Source: AP-15 sp035570595 (GTDB taxonomy: Bacteria; Pseudomonadota; Alphaproteobacteria; ATCC43930; CGMCC-115725). From it: DNA of 13,382 nucleotides. The notes below the pieces were generated by a model. The model ran no database searches, had not been told where the DNA came from, and worked only from the letters and a program-made list of their open reading frames with translations. Positions within the stretch are counted from its first letter, which is position 1; each line of letters starts with the position of its first letter. The position numbers were made by a program, and so were the translations under genes. Of this stretch, positions 1 to 6,952 are shown piece by piece. The stretch lies in NCBI GenBank assembly GCA_035570595.1, contig DATMLF010000135.1, positions 1-13,382 of the forward strand, read 5' to 3'.

Positions 1-981
1 TACACCGCGCGACAGTTTGCTCGCGCAATCGTGATGCCGAACCTGGTGCCGCCGGTCGACACGGTCGCGGCGGCGATCGCCTACCGCGAACGGATCACGG
101 CGGCGCTGCCTAACCTTCCCCCGCCCGGTAGAGGGGGTAAAGGCGCGGGGTTCACGCCGCTGATGACCTGCTATCTGACCGACGCGACCGACCCGGCGGA
201 GGTCGCGCATGGCTTTGCCGAGGGCGTTTTCGCCGCGGTCAAGCTGTACCCGGCGCACGCGACGACCAACTCGGCCTCGGGGGTGGCCGACATCCGCCGC
301 GTGCAAAAGGTGCTTGAACGCATGGCCGGGATCGGCATGCCGCTTTTGGTCCACGGCGAGGTGACCGATCCGGAGGTCGACATCTTCGACCGCGAGGCGG
401 TGTTTGTCTACCGGGTGCTCGACCCGCTGCGCCGCCGCCTGCCCGAGCTCAAGATCGTGCTCGAGCACATCACCACGACGGAGGCGGTCGACTACGTCCG
501 GTCCGCGGGCGCCAACCTCGCCGCCACGGTCACCGCGCATCACCTGACGATCAACCGGAACGCCCTCTTCGCCGGGGGTATGCGCCCGCACCTCTATTGC
601 CTGCCGATCGCCAAGCGCGAAACGCACCGCCAGGCGTTGCGGCGGGCCGCGACCTCTGGCGACCGCCGCTTTTTTCTCGGCACGGACAGCGCCCCGCACG
701 CGCGACCCGGGAAGGAGGCGGCGTGCGGCTGCGCCGGCGTCTTTACCGCGATGTGCGCGCTCGAGCTTTACGCCGAGGTGTTCGAGGAGGAAGCGGCACT
801 CCCCGCCTTCGAGGCGTTCGCCTCGTTGAACGGCCCGAAATTTTACGGCCTGCCGCCAAACGAGGAGCGGGTGACGTTGCGCCGCGAGGTGCTCACCGTC
901 CCCGAGCGCATCGGCGAGGGCGAATTGTGCGTCGTACCGTTTCGCGCCGGCGAAACCCTGCGCTGGCGGCTCGCTTCGTAA
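1..981 (+). CDS. pyrC: Dihydroorotase, homodimeric class, 5'-truncated by window edge
   Basis: Zinc amidohydrolase that interconverts carbamoyl aspartate and dihydroorotate in cytosolic pyrimidine synthesis. The frame is open from base 1, so the N-terminus, including the HxH metal pair, lies outside the window; 326 residues are visible. The remainder matches the E. coli-type enzyme throughout. It has the substrate-binding Asn in VMPNL (about residue 14), the carbamylated Lys in VKLYPA followed by ATTNS, metal His in LVHGEV and EHIT, and the catalytic Asp in GTDSAPHAR. It also has the CGCAG stretch and a C-terminus AGETLRW that matches the family end. Odd: between the usual ALP and AGFTPLM segments (bases 112-144) there is an extra NLPPPGRGGKG encoded by a GC-rich palindrome. 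The frame stays open and the downstream active site is intact, so the gene is probably functional. The next gene on the strand, 80 bp on, has no metabolic link. Confidence 0.95.
   Translation, partial: YTARQFARAIVMPNLVPPVDTVAAAIAYRERITAALPNLPPPGRGGKGAGFTPLMTCYLTDATDPAEVAHGFAEGVFAAVKLYPAHATTNSASGVADIRRVQKVLERMAGIGMPLLVHGEVTDPEVDIFDREAVFVYRVLDPLRRRLPELKIVLEHITTTEAVDYVRSAGANLAATVTAHHLTINRNALFAGGMRPHLYCLPIAKRETHRQALRRAATSGDRRFFLGTDSAPHARPGKEAACGCAGVFTAMCALELYAEVFEEEAALPAFEAFASLNGPKFYGLPPNEERVTLRREVLTVPERIGEGELCVVPFRAGETLRWRLAS
112..144 (+). repeat. GC-rich palindrome inserted in frame in pyrC
   Basis: These 33 bases form an imperfect hairpin. The left arm is CCTTCCCCC and the right arm GGGGGTAAAGG, with one bulge and a short spacer. 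The segment encodes NLPPPGRGGKG, which is absent from the E. coli-type dihydroorotase as I remember it. The C-run, spacer, AGAGGGGG pattern resembles the two hairpins at 11823-11915, which suggests a dispersed palindromic element landed inside the gene. The resemblance is by eye only; convergent low-complexity sequence is possible. Confidence 0.5.
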
Positions 982-1061
982 TTCTCTGAGGCTCCCGCCG
1001 TCGCCGCGACCGTGGTCGCGGTCATGGGCGGCGGCTCCTCCCGGCGGAACCCTGTTACCCG

Positions 1062-1346
1062 ATGCGCTTTCGCACGGTTCAATTTCGCAAGCTCGACCGT
1101 GCGCGCAGCCCCTCGCGGCGCAGCCTGCTGCTGACCGCGCTGTCCGGCGCGCTCGCCGGCCTGCGGGCGGCGCGCGCGGCACCGGCGCACAAGGCGTCGC
1201 AGGCGGACGCGCTCTATCAGGACCGGCCGAAAAACGGGCTCAGCTGTGCCGCTTGCACGCTCTTCCGCCCGCCCGCCGCCTGCGCGGTCGTCGCGGGTCC
1301 CATCAGCCCCCACGGCTGGTGCCGGTTTTTCGACTTGCCGGACTGA
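1062..1346 (+). CDS. Tat-exported high-potential iron-sulfur protein (HiPIP)
   Basis: A 94-residue small periplasmic electron carrier that would hold one [4Fe-4S] cluster cycling between the 2+ and 3+ states. The N-terminus is a twin-arginine signal: S18-R19-R20-S21-L22-L23-L24, then a hydrophobic Ala/Leu stretch to about residue 34 and a likely cleavage near ARAA (36-40). The mature part starts with KASQADALYQDRPKNG and carries four Cys at 62, 65, 74 and 87 (CxxC, then 8 and 12 residues between), with the family's Gly-Trp-Cys at 85-87. This Cys spacing is that of the HiPIP family. The ATG at 1062 is preceded by only a weak GGCGGA. No redox partner is encoded nearby, so the donor and acceptor (for example a cytochrome bc1 complex or terminal oxidase) are unknown. 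It is convergent with gyrB, with an IS fragment in between. Confidence 0.85.
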   Translation: MRFRTVQFRKLDRARSPSRRSLLLTALSGALAGLRAARAAPAHKASQADALYQDRPKNGLSCAACTLFRPPAACAVVAGPISPHGWCRFFDLPD

Positions 1347-1371
1347 CCACCGCCCCATCTTGTCGAGGCAG

Positions 1372-1538
1372 TCGTCAGTTGGGCCGCGCGATTGATCGTC
1401 TGCAACAACCCGTCGTCCCCGCCCGCGGTAGAAAAACCGCTGTACCGTCGAAAACGGTGGAACTTCCTTCGGCAACTGCCGCCATTGGCCGCCTGTCGTC
1501 AGCATGTACAACCGGGCATTGACCACCTCGCGTAGTCA
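1372..1538 (-). pseudogene. IS5-family transposase N-terminal fragment, frameshifted
   Basis: On the minus strand the peptide LREVVNARLYMLTTGGQWRQ, continuing LPKEVPPFSTVQRFFYR, is the typical N-terminal DUF4096-like part of IS5-type transposases. Family members read roughly REVVNAILYLLRTGCQW.MLP..FPP.STV..YFYRWRDDG. One extra G near 1417-1420 shifts the frame; after it DDGLLQTINRAAQLT continues the homology to about 1372. Upstream, a stop at 1536-1538 interrupts the frame, and another frame gives a poor match (RVRRMTT), which suggests a second frameshift. The DDE catalytic core is missing and no terminal inverted repeats were found. It is therefore a dead remnant. The rest of the 364-bp gap between the HiPIP gene and gyrB (1347-1371 and 1539-1710) shows no gene; a 16-bp imperfect palindrome at 1682-1697, just past the gyrB stop, lacks a T-run. 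Confidence 0.75.
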
Positions 1539-1710
1539 TGCGGCGGACCCGATCAGCTCGACTACTTGCACGGCGGGGCGTTACTCCGGGCTCTGGCGTA
1601 GGCCGTGGCGACATTGCTGCGACCGATCGGGAGCGAGTTCGACCGGCTGACGCCGTTGAAACAGAGCCTCGCGGCAGGATGCCGATCCGCGGGTCGGAAT
1701 GGGTTCTCCG

Positions 1711-4305
1711 CTACACGTCCAAATTGGCGACCGAGAGCGCGTTCGACTGGATGAACTCGCGGCGCGGCTCGACGAGGTCGCCCATCAGGGTCGAGAACGT
1801 CTCCTCGGCGAGGTCGGCGTGGCTGACCTTGACCTGCAACAATGCGCGGGCCTCGGGGTCGAGGGTGGTCTCCCACAGCTGGTCGGGGTTCATTTCGCCG
1901 AGCCCCTTGTAGCGCTGCACCTCGATGCCGCGCCGACCCAGCTCCATGACCGCCTCGACGAGGCTCGACGGCCCGTTGACCGGCCATGTCTTGTCGCGCG
2001 CCGCGAGGCTGCCCGGCCCCTCGTAGGTCTGGCGCAGGGCCTCGCGCTCGCCGTCGAGCCGGCGCGCCTCGCTCGATCGCAACAGGGCCGCTTCGATCAG
2101 CCGGCGCTCGTCCACCCCCTGCCGGGTGCGCGCCAGCACCAGCCCCTCGACGGAACCCGACGCACTCTCGACGATCTCGCCGTGCCAGGTGCGTTCGGCC
2201 TCCGGCCCCAGCCGATTTAGGCGCTCGGCGGTGCGGCGGGCGGCGGTAAGCGCCGCACCCGCGTCGGCCAGCAGGTCGGCCGACAACGCGCCGGCGATCG
2301 CCGCCTGCTCGACGACCTCGATATTGCCGACCTTGGGCATCAGCGCCTGCAGCGAGCGGCGCTGACCGCGGGCTTCGTCGAGCAGCGCGCGCAAATCGTT
2401 CGCGGCGCGCTCGACCCCGTCATGCTGGGTCAGCACCGCGTCGCGCAACGCCGCCTCGACGCAATAGGCCTCGAGCGCCGGGTCGTCCTTCAGGTAGACC
2501 GCCCTCGCGTTGCCGCGCTGCAGGCGGTAGAGCGGCGGCTGGGCGATGTAAAGAAACCCCTTGTCGATCAGGCTCGCCATCTGCCGATAGAAAAACGTCA
2601 ACAGCAAGGTGCGGATGTGGCTGCCGTCGACATCGGCGTCGGTCATGATGATGATGCGGTGATAGCGCGCCTTGCCGGCGTCGAAATCCTCGGGGCCGAT
2701 GCCGGTGCCGAGTGCTGCGATCAAGGTGCCGATCTCGGCCGAGCCCAGCATCTTGTCAAAGCGGGCGCGCTCGACGTTCAGGATCTTGCCCTTCAACGGC
2801 AGGATCGCCTGAAAGCGGCGGTCGCGGCCCTGCTTCGCCGAACCGCCGGCGCTGTCGCCCTCGACGATGAACAACTCGCTCTTGGCCGGGTCGCGCTCCT
2901 GGCAGTCGGCGAGCTTGCCCGGCAGGTTGGCGACGTCGAGCGGCCCCTTGCGCCGGGTCAGGTCGCGCGCCTTGCGCGCCGCCTCGCGCGCCGCCGCAGC
3001 CTCGACGACCTTGGCGACGATCTTGCGGGCGTCGGCCGGGTGCTCCTCGAACCATTGCGTCAGCTTGTCGGTGGCGATGCCGCCGACCGCCGGGCTCACC
3101 TCCGAGGAAACGAGCTTGTCCTTGGTCTGCGAGGAAAATTTCGGGTCCGGCACCTTGACCGAGAGCACACAGGTCAGCCCTTCGCGCATGTCCTCGCCGG
3201 TCAGCGCCACCTTCTCCTTTTTGGCGATGCCGCTGTCGTTGGCGTAGGCGTTGACGGTCCGCGTCAGCGCGGCGCGGAAGCCGGCGAGGTGGGTCCCGCC
3301 GTCGCGCTGCGGGATGTTGTTGGTAAAGCACAGCATCGTCTCGTGGTAGCTGTCGGTCCACTCCATCGCGATTTCCAACAGGATGTCGTCGCGCTCGCCG
3401 CGGATCGCGATCGGCGGCGTGTGCAACACCTGCTTGGAGCGGTCGAGATAGCCGACAAAGGCTTCGAGCCCGCCCTCGAAATGCAAGGTGACGGATTTCG
3501 GCTCGACTCCCCGCAGATCATTCAGAACAAGGGTCACGCCGCTGTTCAAAAAGGCGAGCTCGCGCAGCCGGTGCTCGAGGGTCGTAAAGTCGAACGCGAT
3601 GTTGGTGAAGGTTTGCGGGCTCGGCAGAAAGGTGATCTCGGTGCCGGTCGCCGGGCCGTGGCGGCCCGACCCCTCGGGCCAGGGCGGCGCCGGGCCGACC
3701 TCGGCGAGCGGCGCCTCGGGCGCGCCGTCGCGAAACCGAATGAACCATTCCGAGCCGCCGCGAAAAACGCGCAGGTCGAGCCGGCTCGACAGGCCGTTGA
3801 CGACCGACACGCCAACGCCGTGCAATCCGCCGGAGACCTTGTACGCGTTCTGGTTGAATTTGCCGCCGGCGTGCAGGTGGGTCATGATCACCTCGGCGGC
3901 GGAGACCCCCTCCTCCTCGTGGACGCCGACCGGGATGCCGCGCCCGTTGTCGCTGACCGTGACCGAGCCGTCGGCGTTCAACGTCACGATGACGGTGTCG
4001 CAATAGCCGGCGAGCGCCTCGTCGATCGCGTTGTCGACGACCTCGTAGACCATGTGGTGCAGGCCGGACCCGTCGTCGGTGTCGCCGATGTACATGCCGG
4101 GCCGCTTGCGCACGGCTTCCAGCCCGCGCAGCACCTCGATCGACTGCTCGTTGTAGGTTTCGTCGATGCCGTCGCCGCCGTTCGCGCCGTGCCCGCCGTT
4201 GCTGCCGGCGAGCGCCGGGTTGGCCGCCGGCGGGCCGGATGCCGGGGCGGCGCCGGAGGCGGCCCCGGCCGGCGAACGCGGATCGGGTGTCTGAATGTTT
4301 GCCAT
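1711..4305 (-). CDS. gyrB: DNA gyrase subunit B
   Basis: ATPase subunit of DNA gyrase (A2B2), which introduces negative supercoils; the cytosolic partner GyrA is outside the window. The 864 residues start with an unusual Ala/Gly/Pro-rich tail of about 48 residues. The GHKL ATPase follows: YNEQSIEVLRGLEAVRKRPG, catalytic E88 and Mg-binding N92 in YEVVDNAIDEA, D119 in SDNGRGIP, the GGLHGVGVSVVN loop, and the transducer Lys in QTKDKL (about 393). The TOPRIM domain has EGDSAGGSAKQ (E480) and DADVDGSH (554-560). The proteobacterial insert of about 170 residues lies at about 600-770, and the tail QRYKGLGEMNPDQLWETTLD is present. The next in-frame Met is M71, inside the conserved RPGMYIGD motif, so only this ATG leaves the ATPase domain whole, although the ribosome binding site is weak. 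It lies 24 bp after recF, probably in one transcript. Confidence 0.97.
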   Translation of the reverse strand: MANIQTPDPRSPAGAASGAAPASGPPAANPALAGSNGGHGANGGDGIDETYNEQSIEVLRGLEAVRKRPGMYIGDTDDGSGLHHMVYEVVDNAIDEALAGYCDTVIVTLNADGSVTVSDNGRGIPVGVHEEEGVSAAEVIMTHLHAGGKFNQNAYKVSGGLHGVGVSVVNGLSSRLDLRVFRGGSEWFIRFRDGAPEAPLAEVGPAPPWPEGSGRHGPATGTEITFLPSPQTFTNIAFDFTTLEHRLRELAFLNSGVTLVLNDLRGVEPKSVTLHFEGGLEAFVGYLDRSKQVLHTPPIAIRGERDDILLEIAMEWTDSYHETMLCFTNNIPQRDGGTHLAGFRAALTRTVNAYANDSGIAKKEKVALTGEDMREGLTCVLSVKVPDPKFSSQTKDKLVSSEVSPAVGGIATDKLTQWFEEHPADARKIVAKVVEAAAAREAARKARDLTRRKGPLDVANLPGKLADCQERDPAKSELFIVEGDSAGGSAKQGRDRRFQAILPLKGKILNVERARFDKMLGSAEIGTLIAALGTGIGPEDFDAGKARYHRIIIMTDADVDGSHIRTLLLTFFYRQMASLIDKGFLYIAQPPLYRLQRGNARAVYLKDDPALEAYCVEAALRDAVLTQHDGVERAANDLRALLDEARGQRRSLQALMPKVGNIEVVEQAAIAGALSADLLADAGAALTAARRTAERLNRLGPEAERTWHGEIVESASGSVEGLVLARTRQGVDERRLIEAALLRSSEARRLDGEREALRQTYEGPGSLAARDKTWPVNGPSSLVEAVMELGRRGIEVQRYKGLGEMNPDQLWETTLDPEARALLQVKVSHADLAEETFSTLMGDLVEPRREFIQSNALSVANLDV

Positions 4306-4329
4306 GCCTGGTGGTTGAGCTTTCTCGGA

Positions 4330-5553
4330 TTAGGCGAAACCCGCCACGGCCCCGTCGCGAACCGACAGGAACCGGGCATGGTGCCGCAGTGGGGCGAACA
4401 CCGTGTCATCGGTGCCGGTGAGCCAGATTTGACTGTCGAGCCCGGCGAGCGCCGCGAACAGCGCTGTGCGGCGGCTTGCGTCGAGGTGTGCCGCGACCTC
4501 GTCGAGCAGCAGCACCGGCGGGTCGCCGCGCAGTGCCCGCTGCAGACCGGCGTGAGCCAGCACGATCGCGACCAGCAGAGCCTTTTGCTCGCCGGTCGAC
4601 GCCTGCTCGGCGGCGGCGCCGGTCGCCGCCAGACTGACCGCGAGGTCGGACCGGTGCGGCCCGATCGCGGCGCCGCCGGCAACCGCGTCCTCGCGCCGCG
4701 AGCCGGCGAGCGCCACGGCGAACGCCGCCTCGGCGGCGAGCGCGGGCATCTCGTCGAGCCACGCCTCGATGCTGCCGGACAACGCCAGCCGCGCCTGCGG
4801 GAACGGGCCCGCGGCCTCGGCGCAGGCGCGGTCGAGCCGCCGCACCGCGTCGCGGCGCGCGGCGGCGACCGCGACACCCTGCGCCGCCATGACCTCCTCG
4901 AGCGCCGCGAGCCAGCCAGGATCGGCCGGCCGGTTGTGGGCAACGGCGGCGCGCAACAGCCGCGCGCGCTCGCGCAACGCCTGCTCGTAGGCGCCGACCC
5001 GGGCGGCGTGCGCCGGATCGAGCGCCAGCACCAGCCGGTCGAGAAACCGCCGCCGAACCGCCGGGCCCTCGGCAAACAGCCGGTCCATCTGCGGGGTCAG
5101 CCAGACGACGCCGAGCTGCTCGCCCAGCGCCGCCTGGCCGCGCATCGGCTCGCCGTCGATCCGCACCACCCGGCGCTCGCCTTCGGCCGCCTCATGCCCG
5201 GTCCCGATCCGCACCGCGCCGCGCCGGGTGGCGACAGTGGCGGCGACCGCCCAGCCGCGGACGGCCGCGGCGGGCGCGATTTCGCGGTCATTTGCCGGCC
5301 GGCGGTCGATTTCGCCGAGCCTGGCGCCGCGCAGCCCGCGCCCCGGCGCCAGCAATGAAATGGCTTCGAGCAGGTTGGTCTTGCCGGCGCCGTTGGGGCC
5401 GGTCAGCACGACCGCGCCGGGGTCGAGCGCCAGCTTCGCCGCGCGGTAATTGCGGAAATTGGTCAGCGCCAGACGGGTGACGGCGACGCCGCCCGATGCC
5501 ACGGCCGCCGCGGCGCGGGGGCTCCAACGGGCTTCCTGCGCCTCGGTAAGCAT
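4330..5553 (-). CDS. recF: DNA replication and repair protein RecF
   Basis: SMC-like ABC ATPase that with RecO and RecR loads RecA at single-strand gaps and helps restart stalled forks. Walker A GPNGAGKTN lies at about 52-60 after the family's opening LALTNFRNY. An STGEQKALL signature lies at about 320, and Walker B VLLLDEVAAHLD with the D-loop at about 350. The chosen ATG gives 407 residues, longer than the usual 360-380. The start is uncertain. An in-frame TTG at 5610, 8 bp past the dnaN stop, would add 19 residues. A start near the GVAVTRLAL segment would better match family length. A TATAAT box sits 4 bp upstream of this ATG (see the regulatory entry). Position in dnaA-dnaN-recF-gyrB supports the identity. 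Confidence 0.93.
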   Translation of the reverse strand: MLTEAQEARWSPRAAAAVASGGVAVTRLALTNFRNYRAAKLALDPGAVVLTGPNGAGKTNLLEAISLLAPGRGLRGARLGEIDRRPANDREIAPAAAVRGWAVAATVATRRGAVRIGTGHEAAEGERRVVRIDGEPMRGQAALGEQLGVVWLTPQMDRLFAEGPAVRRRFLDRLVLALDPAHAARVGAYEQALRERARLLRAAVAHNRPADPGWLAALEEVMAAQGVAVAAARRDAVRRLDRACAEAAGPFPQARLALSGSIEAWLDEMPALAAEAAFAVALAGSRREDAVAGGAAIGPHRSDLAVSLAATGAAAEQASTGEQKALLVAIVLAHAGLQRALRGDPPVLLLDEVAAHLDASRRTALFAALAGLDSQIWLTGTDDTVFAPLRHHARFLSVRDGAVAGFA

Positions 5554-5557
5554 GGGT

Positions 5558-5563
5558 ATTATA
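5558..5563 (-). promoter_or_regulatory. Perfect TATAAT hexamer just upstream of recF
   Basis: In this GC-rich setting an exact -10 consensus TATAAT occurs on the minus strand 4 bp before the recF ATG, within the 64-bp dnaN-recF gap. No good -35 is found 16-19 bp upstream (GATATC at 17). If it were used, transcription would begin at or inside the annotated start codon, giving a leaderless message or implying a start further downstream. It may be chance. Confidence 0.3.
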
Positions 5564-5617
5564 TGGGGTTGCGAGCCTCTGATATCCACTCGCGAAGACG
5601 CGCGGCCCAAGCGGTGC

Positions 5618-6763
5618 TCAGACCCGCATCGGCATCAGGACGTAAAGCGCGCTCGGGTCGGCGCGGTCGCGCACGATGGTCGGCGAGGCCGAGTCGGACA
5701 TGACGAACTGCACGCCTTCGCCCTCGATCTGTGCGGCTATGTCCAACAGGTATCGCGAATTGAACCCGATCTCCATCGCCTCGCTGAGGTAGCGCACCTC
5801 GAGCTCCTCGACCGCGGTGCCGTTTTCCGGGCTGGTCGCCGACACCGCAAGGCTGCCGCCGCCCGACCCCGGGGCGACCGCGAGCTTGACCGCCCGGCTC
5901 TTTTCGGTCGAGATCGTCGACACCCGGTCGACCGCGTCGGCAAAGTCCTTGCACTTGATTTCGAGCACCTTGTCGTTGCCGGTCGGGATGACCCGGTCGT
6001 AATCCGGAAAGGTCCCGTCGATCAGCTTCGAGGTCAGCTCCGCCTCGCCGGCGGCAAACCGGATTTTGGTCTCGCTCAACCCGACCTGGACATCGTCGTC
6101 GCTTTCGTCGATCAGCTTGCGCAGCTCGATGACGGTCTTGCGCGGCACGATCACGCCCGGCATCCCGGCCGCACCCTCGGGCAGCACCATCTCGACCCGG
6201 GCCAGGCGATGGCCGTCGGTCGCGACGGCGCGGATCACCGGCACCTCCTCGTTCTTGGTTGCGTGCAGATAGATCCCGTTCAGGTAATACCGGGTCTCTT
6301 CGGTCGAGATTGCAAAACGGGTGCGGTCGACGAGGCTCTTCAGCTCGGCGGCCGTCAAGGTGAAGTGATGCGCGAGCTCGCCGCTCGCCATGACCGGGTA
6401 GTCCTCCGCCGGCAGGCAAGCGAGGCTGAAGGTCGAGCGCCCGCAGCGCAGGACCATTGTGCTGCGCTCGCCGGTCGCCTCGACCTCGATCTGGGCGCCG
6501 TCGGGGAGCTTGCGGACGATGTCGTAGAGCGTGTGCGCCGGGGCGGTGATGCGCCCCGCACGCTCGATCCGGGCGGGCACCCGCTCGACAATTTCGAGGT
6601 CCATGTCGGTCGCGCTCAGCGCGAGCCCGCCACCCCCCGACCCGGCGCCGTCGGCGCGCACCAGCACGTTCGAGAGAATCGGGATCGTGTTGCGCCGTTC
6701 GACGACGCTTTGAACATGCCCCAGAGCCTTCAGAAGAGCGACCCGTTCGATGGTTAGCTTCAT
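5618..6763 (-). CDS. dnaN: DNA polymerase III beta subunit (sliding clamp)
   Basis: Ring-shaped homodimeric clamp that tethers DNA polymerase III and other clamp-binding proteins to DNA. The 381 residues match the family from MKLTIERVALLKALGHVQSV to the C-terminal LMPMRV, which forms part of the partner-binding pocket. Landmarks are RRNTIPILSNVL, ATDMDLEI, PAEDYPVM, VATDGHRLA, FPDYDRVIP and FNSRYLLD. Three clamp domains of about 120 residues are evident. Two surface loops are Gly-rich (GAGSGGGG near 40 and PGSGGGS near 300), longer than in E. coli. The ATG start fits the universal N-terminus; no Shine-Dalgarno sequence is obvious. It lies 189 bp after dnaA, room enough for its own promoter, and 64 bp before recF. 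Confidence 0.97.
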   Translation of the reverse strand: MKLTIERVALLKALGHVQSVVERRNTIPILSNVLVRADGAGSGGGGLALSATDMDLEIVERVPARIERAGRITAPAHTLYDIVRKLPDGAQIEVEATGERSTMVLRCGRSTFSLACLPAEDYPVMASGELAHHFTLTAAELKSLVDRTRFAISTEETRYYLNGIYLHATKNEEVPVIRAVATDGHRLARVEMVLPEGAAGMPGVIVPRKTVIELRKLIDESDDDVQVGLSETKIRFAAGEAELTSKLIDGTFPDYDRVIPTGNDKVLEIKCKDFADAVDRVSTISTEKSRAVKLAVAPGSGGGSLAVSATSPENGTAVEELEVRYLSEAMEIGFNSRYLLDIAAQIEGEGVQFVMSDSASPTIVRDRADPSALYVLMPMRV

Positions 6764-6856
6764 GGCGACACGCAGGTTGGCGATGGCGGCGGCGCCGACC
6801 GGACGACCGGCCGGCGTCCCCGTCGCACGGGCGCTGAGGTGTGCGAACGGGATCGT

Positions 6857-6865
6857 ATCCTACCA
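6857..6865 (-). promoter_or_regulatory. Possible extended -10 promoter for dnaN
   Basis: In the 189-bp dnaA-dnaN gap the only AT-richer patch carries TGGTAGGAT on the minus strand, an extended -10 arrangement (TGn followed by TAGGAT, 4 of 6 to consensus), about 94 bases before the dnaN start. No good -35 is seen, which is tolerated for extended -10 promoters. No terminator was recognised after dnaA. Confidence 0.25.
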
Positions 6866-6952
6866 CAAAAGCCGCGCCCCGGCATCCGCTACGGCGCGCA
6901 CCGATGAGACGAGGGTGCGGCGGGGTCGCGGCGGCGCACGACGCCTGCCCAT

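Noticed and set aside
1344..1527. TGACCACC repeated at 1344-1351 and 1520-1527 as a target-site duplication around the IS fragment
   Set aside because: The second copy lies inside conserved transposase codons (Glu-Val-Val), so it cannot be flanking target DNA; chance match.
2422..5358. Very long plus-strand open frame (about 978 codons) opposite gyrB and recF
   Set aside because: It is antisense to two unmistakable conserved genes. High GC content leaves opposite frames open, and its peptide shows no family features.
5580..5589. Possible DnaA box in the dnaN-recF gap
   Set aside because: The best alignment is only 7 of 9 (ATATCCACT) and isolated.
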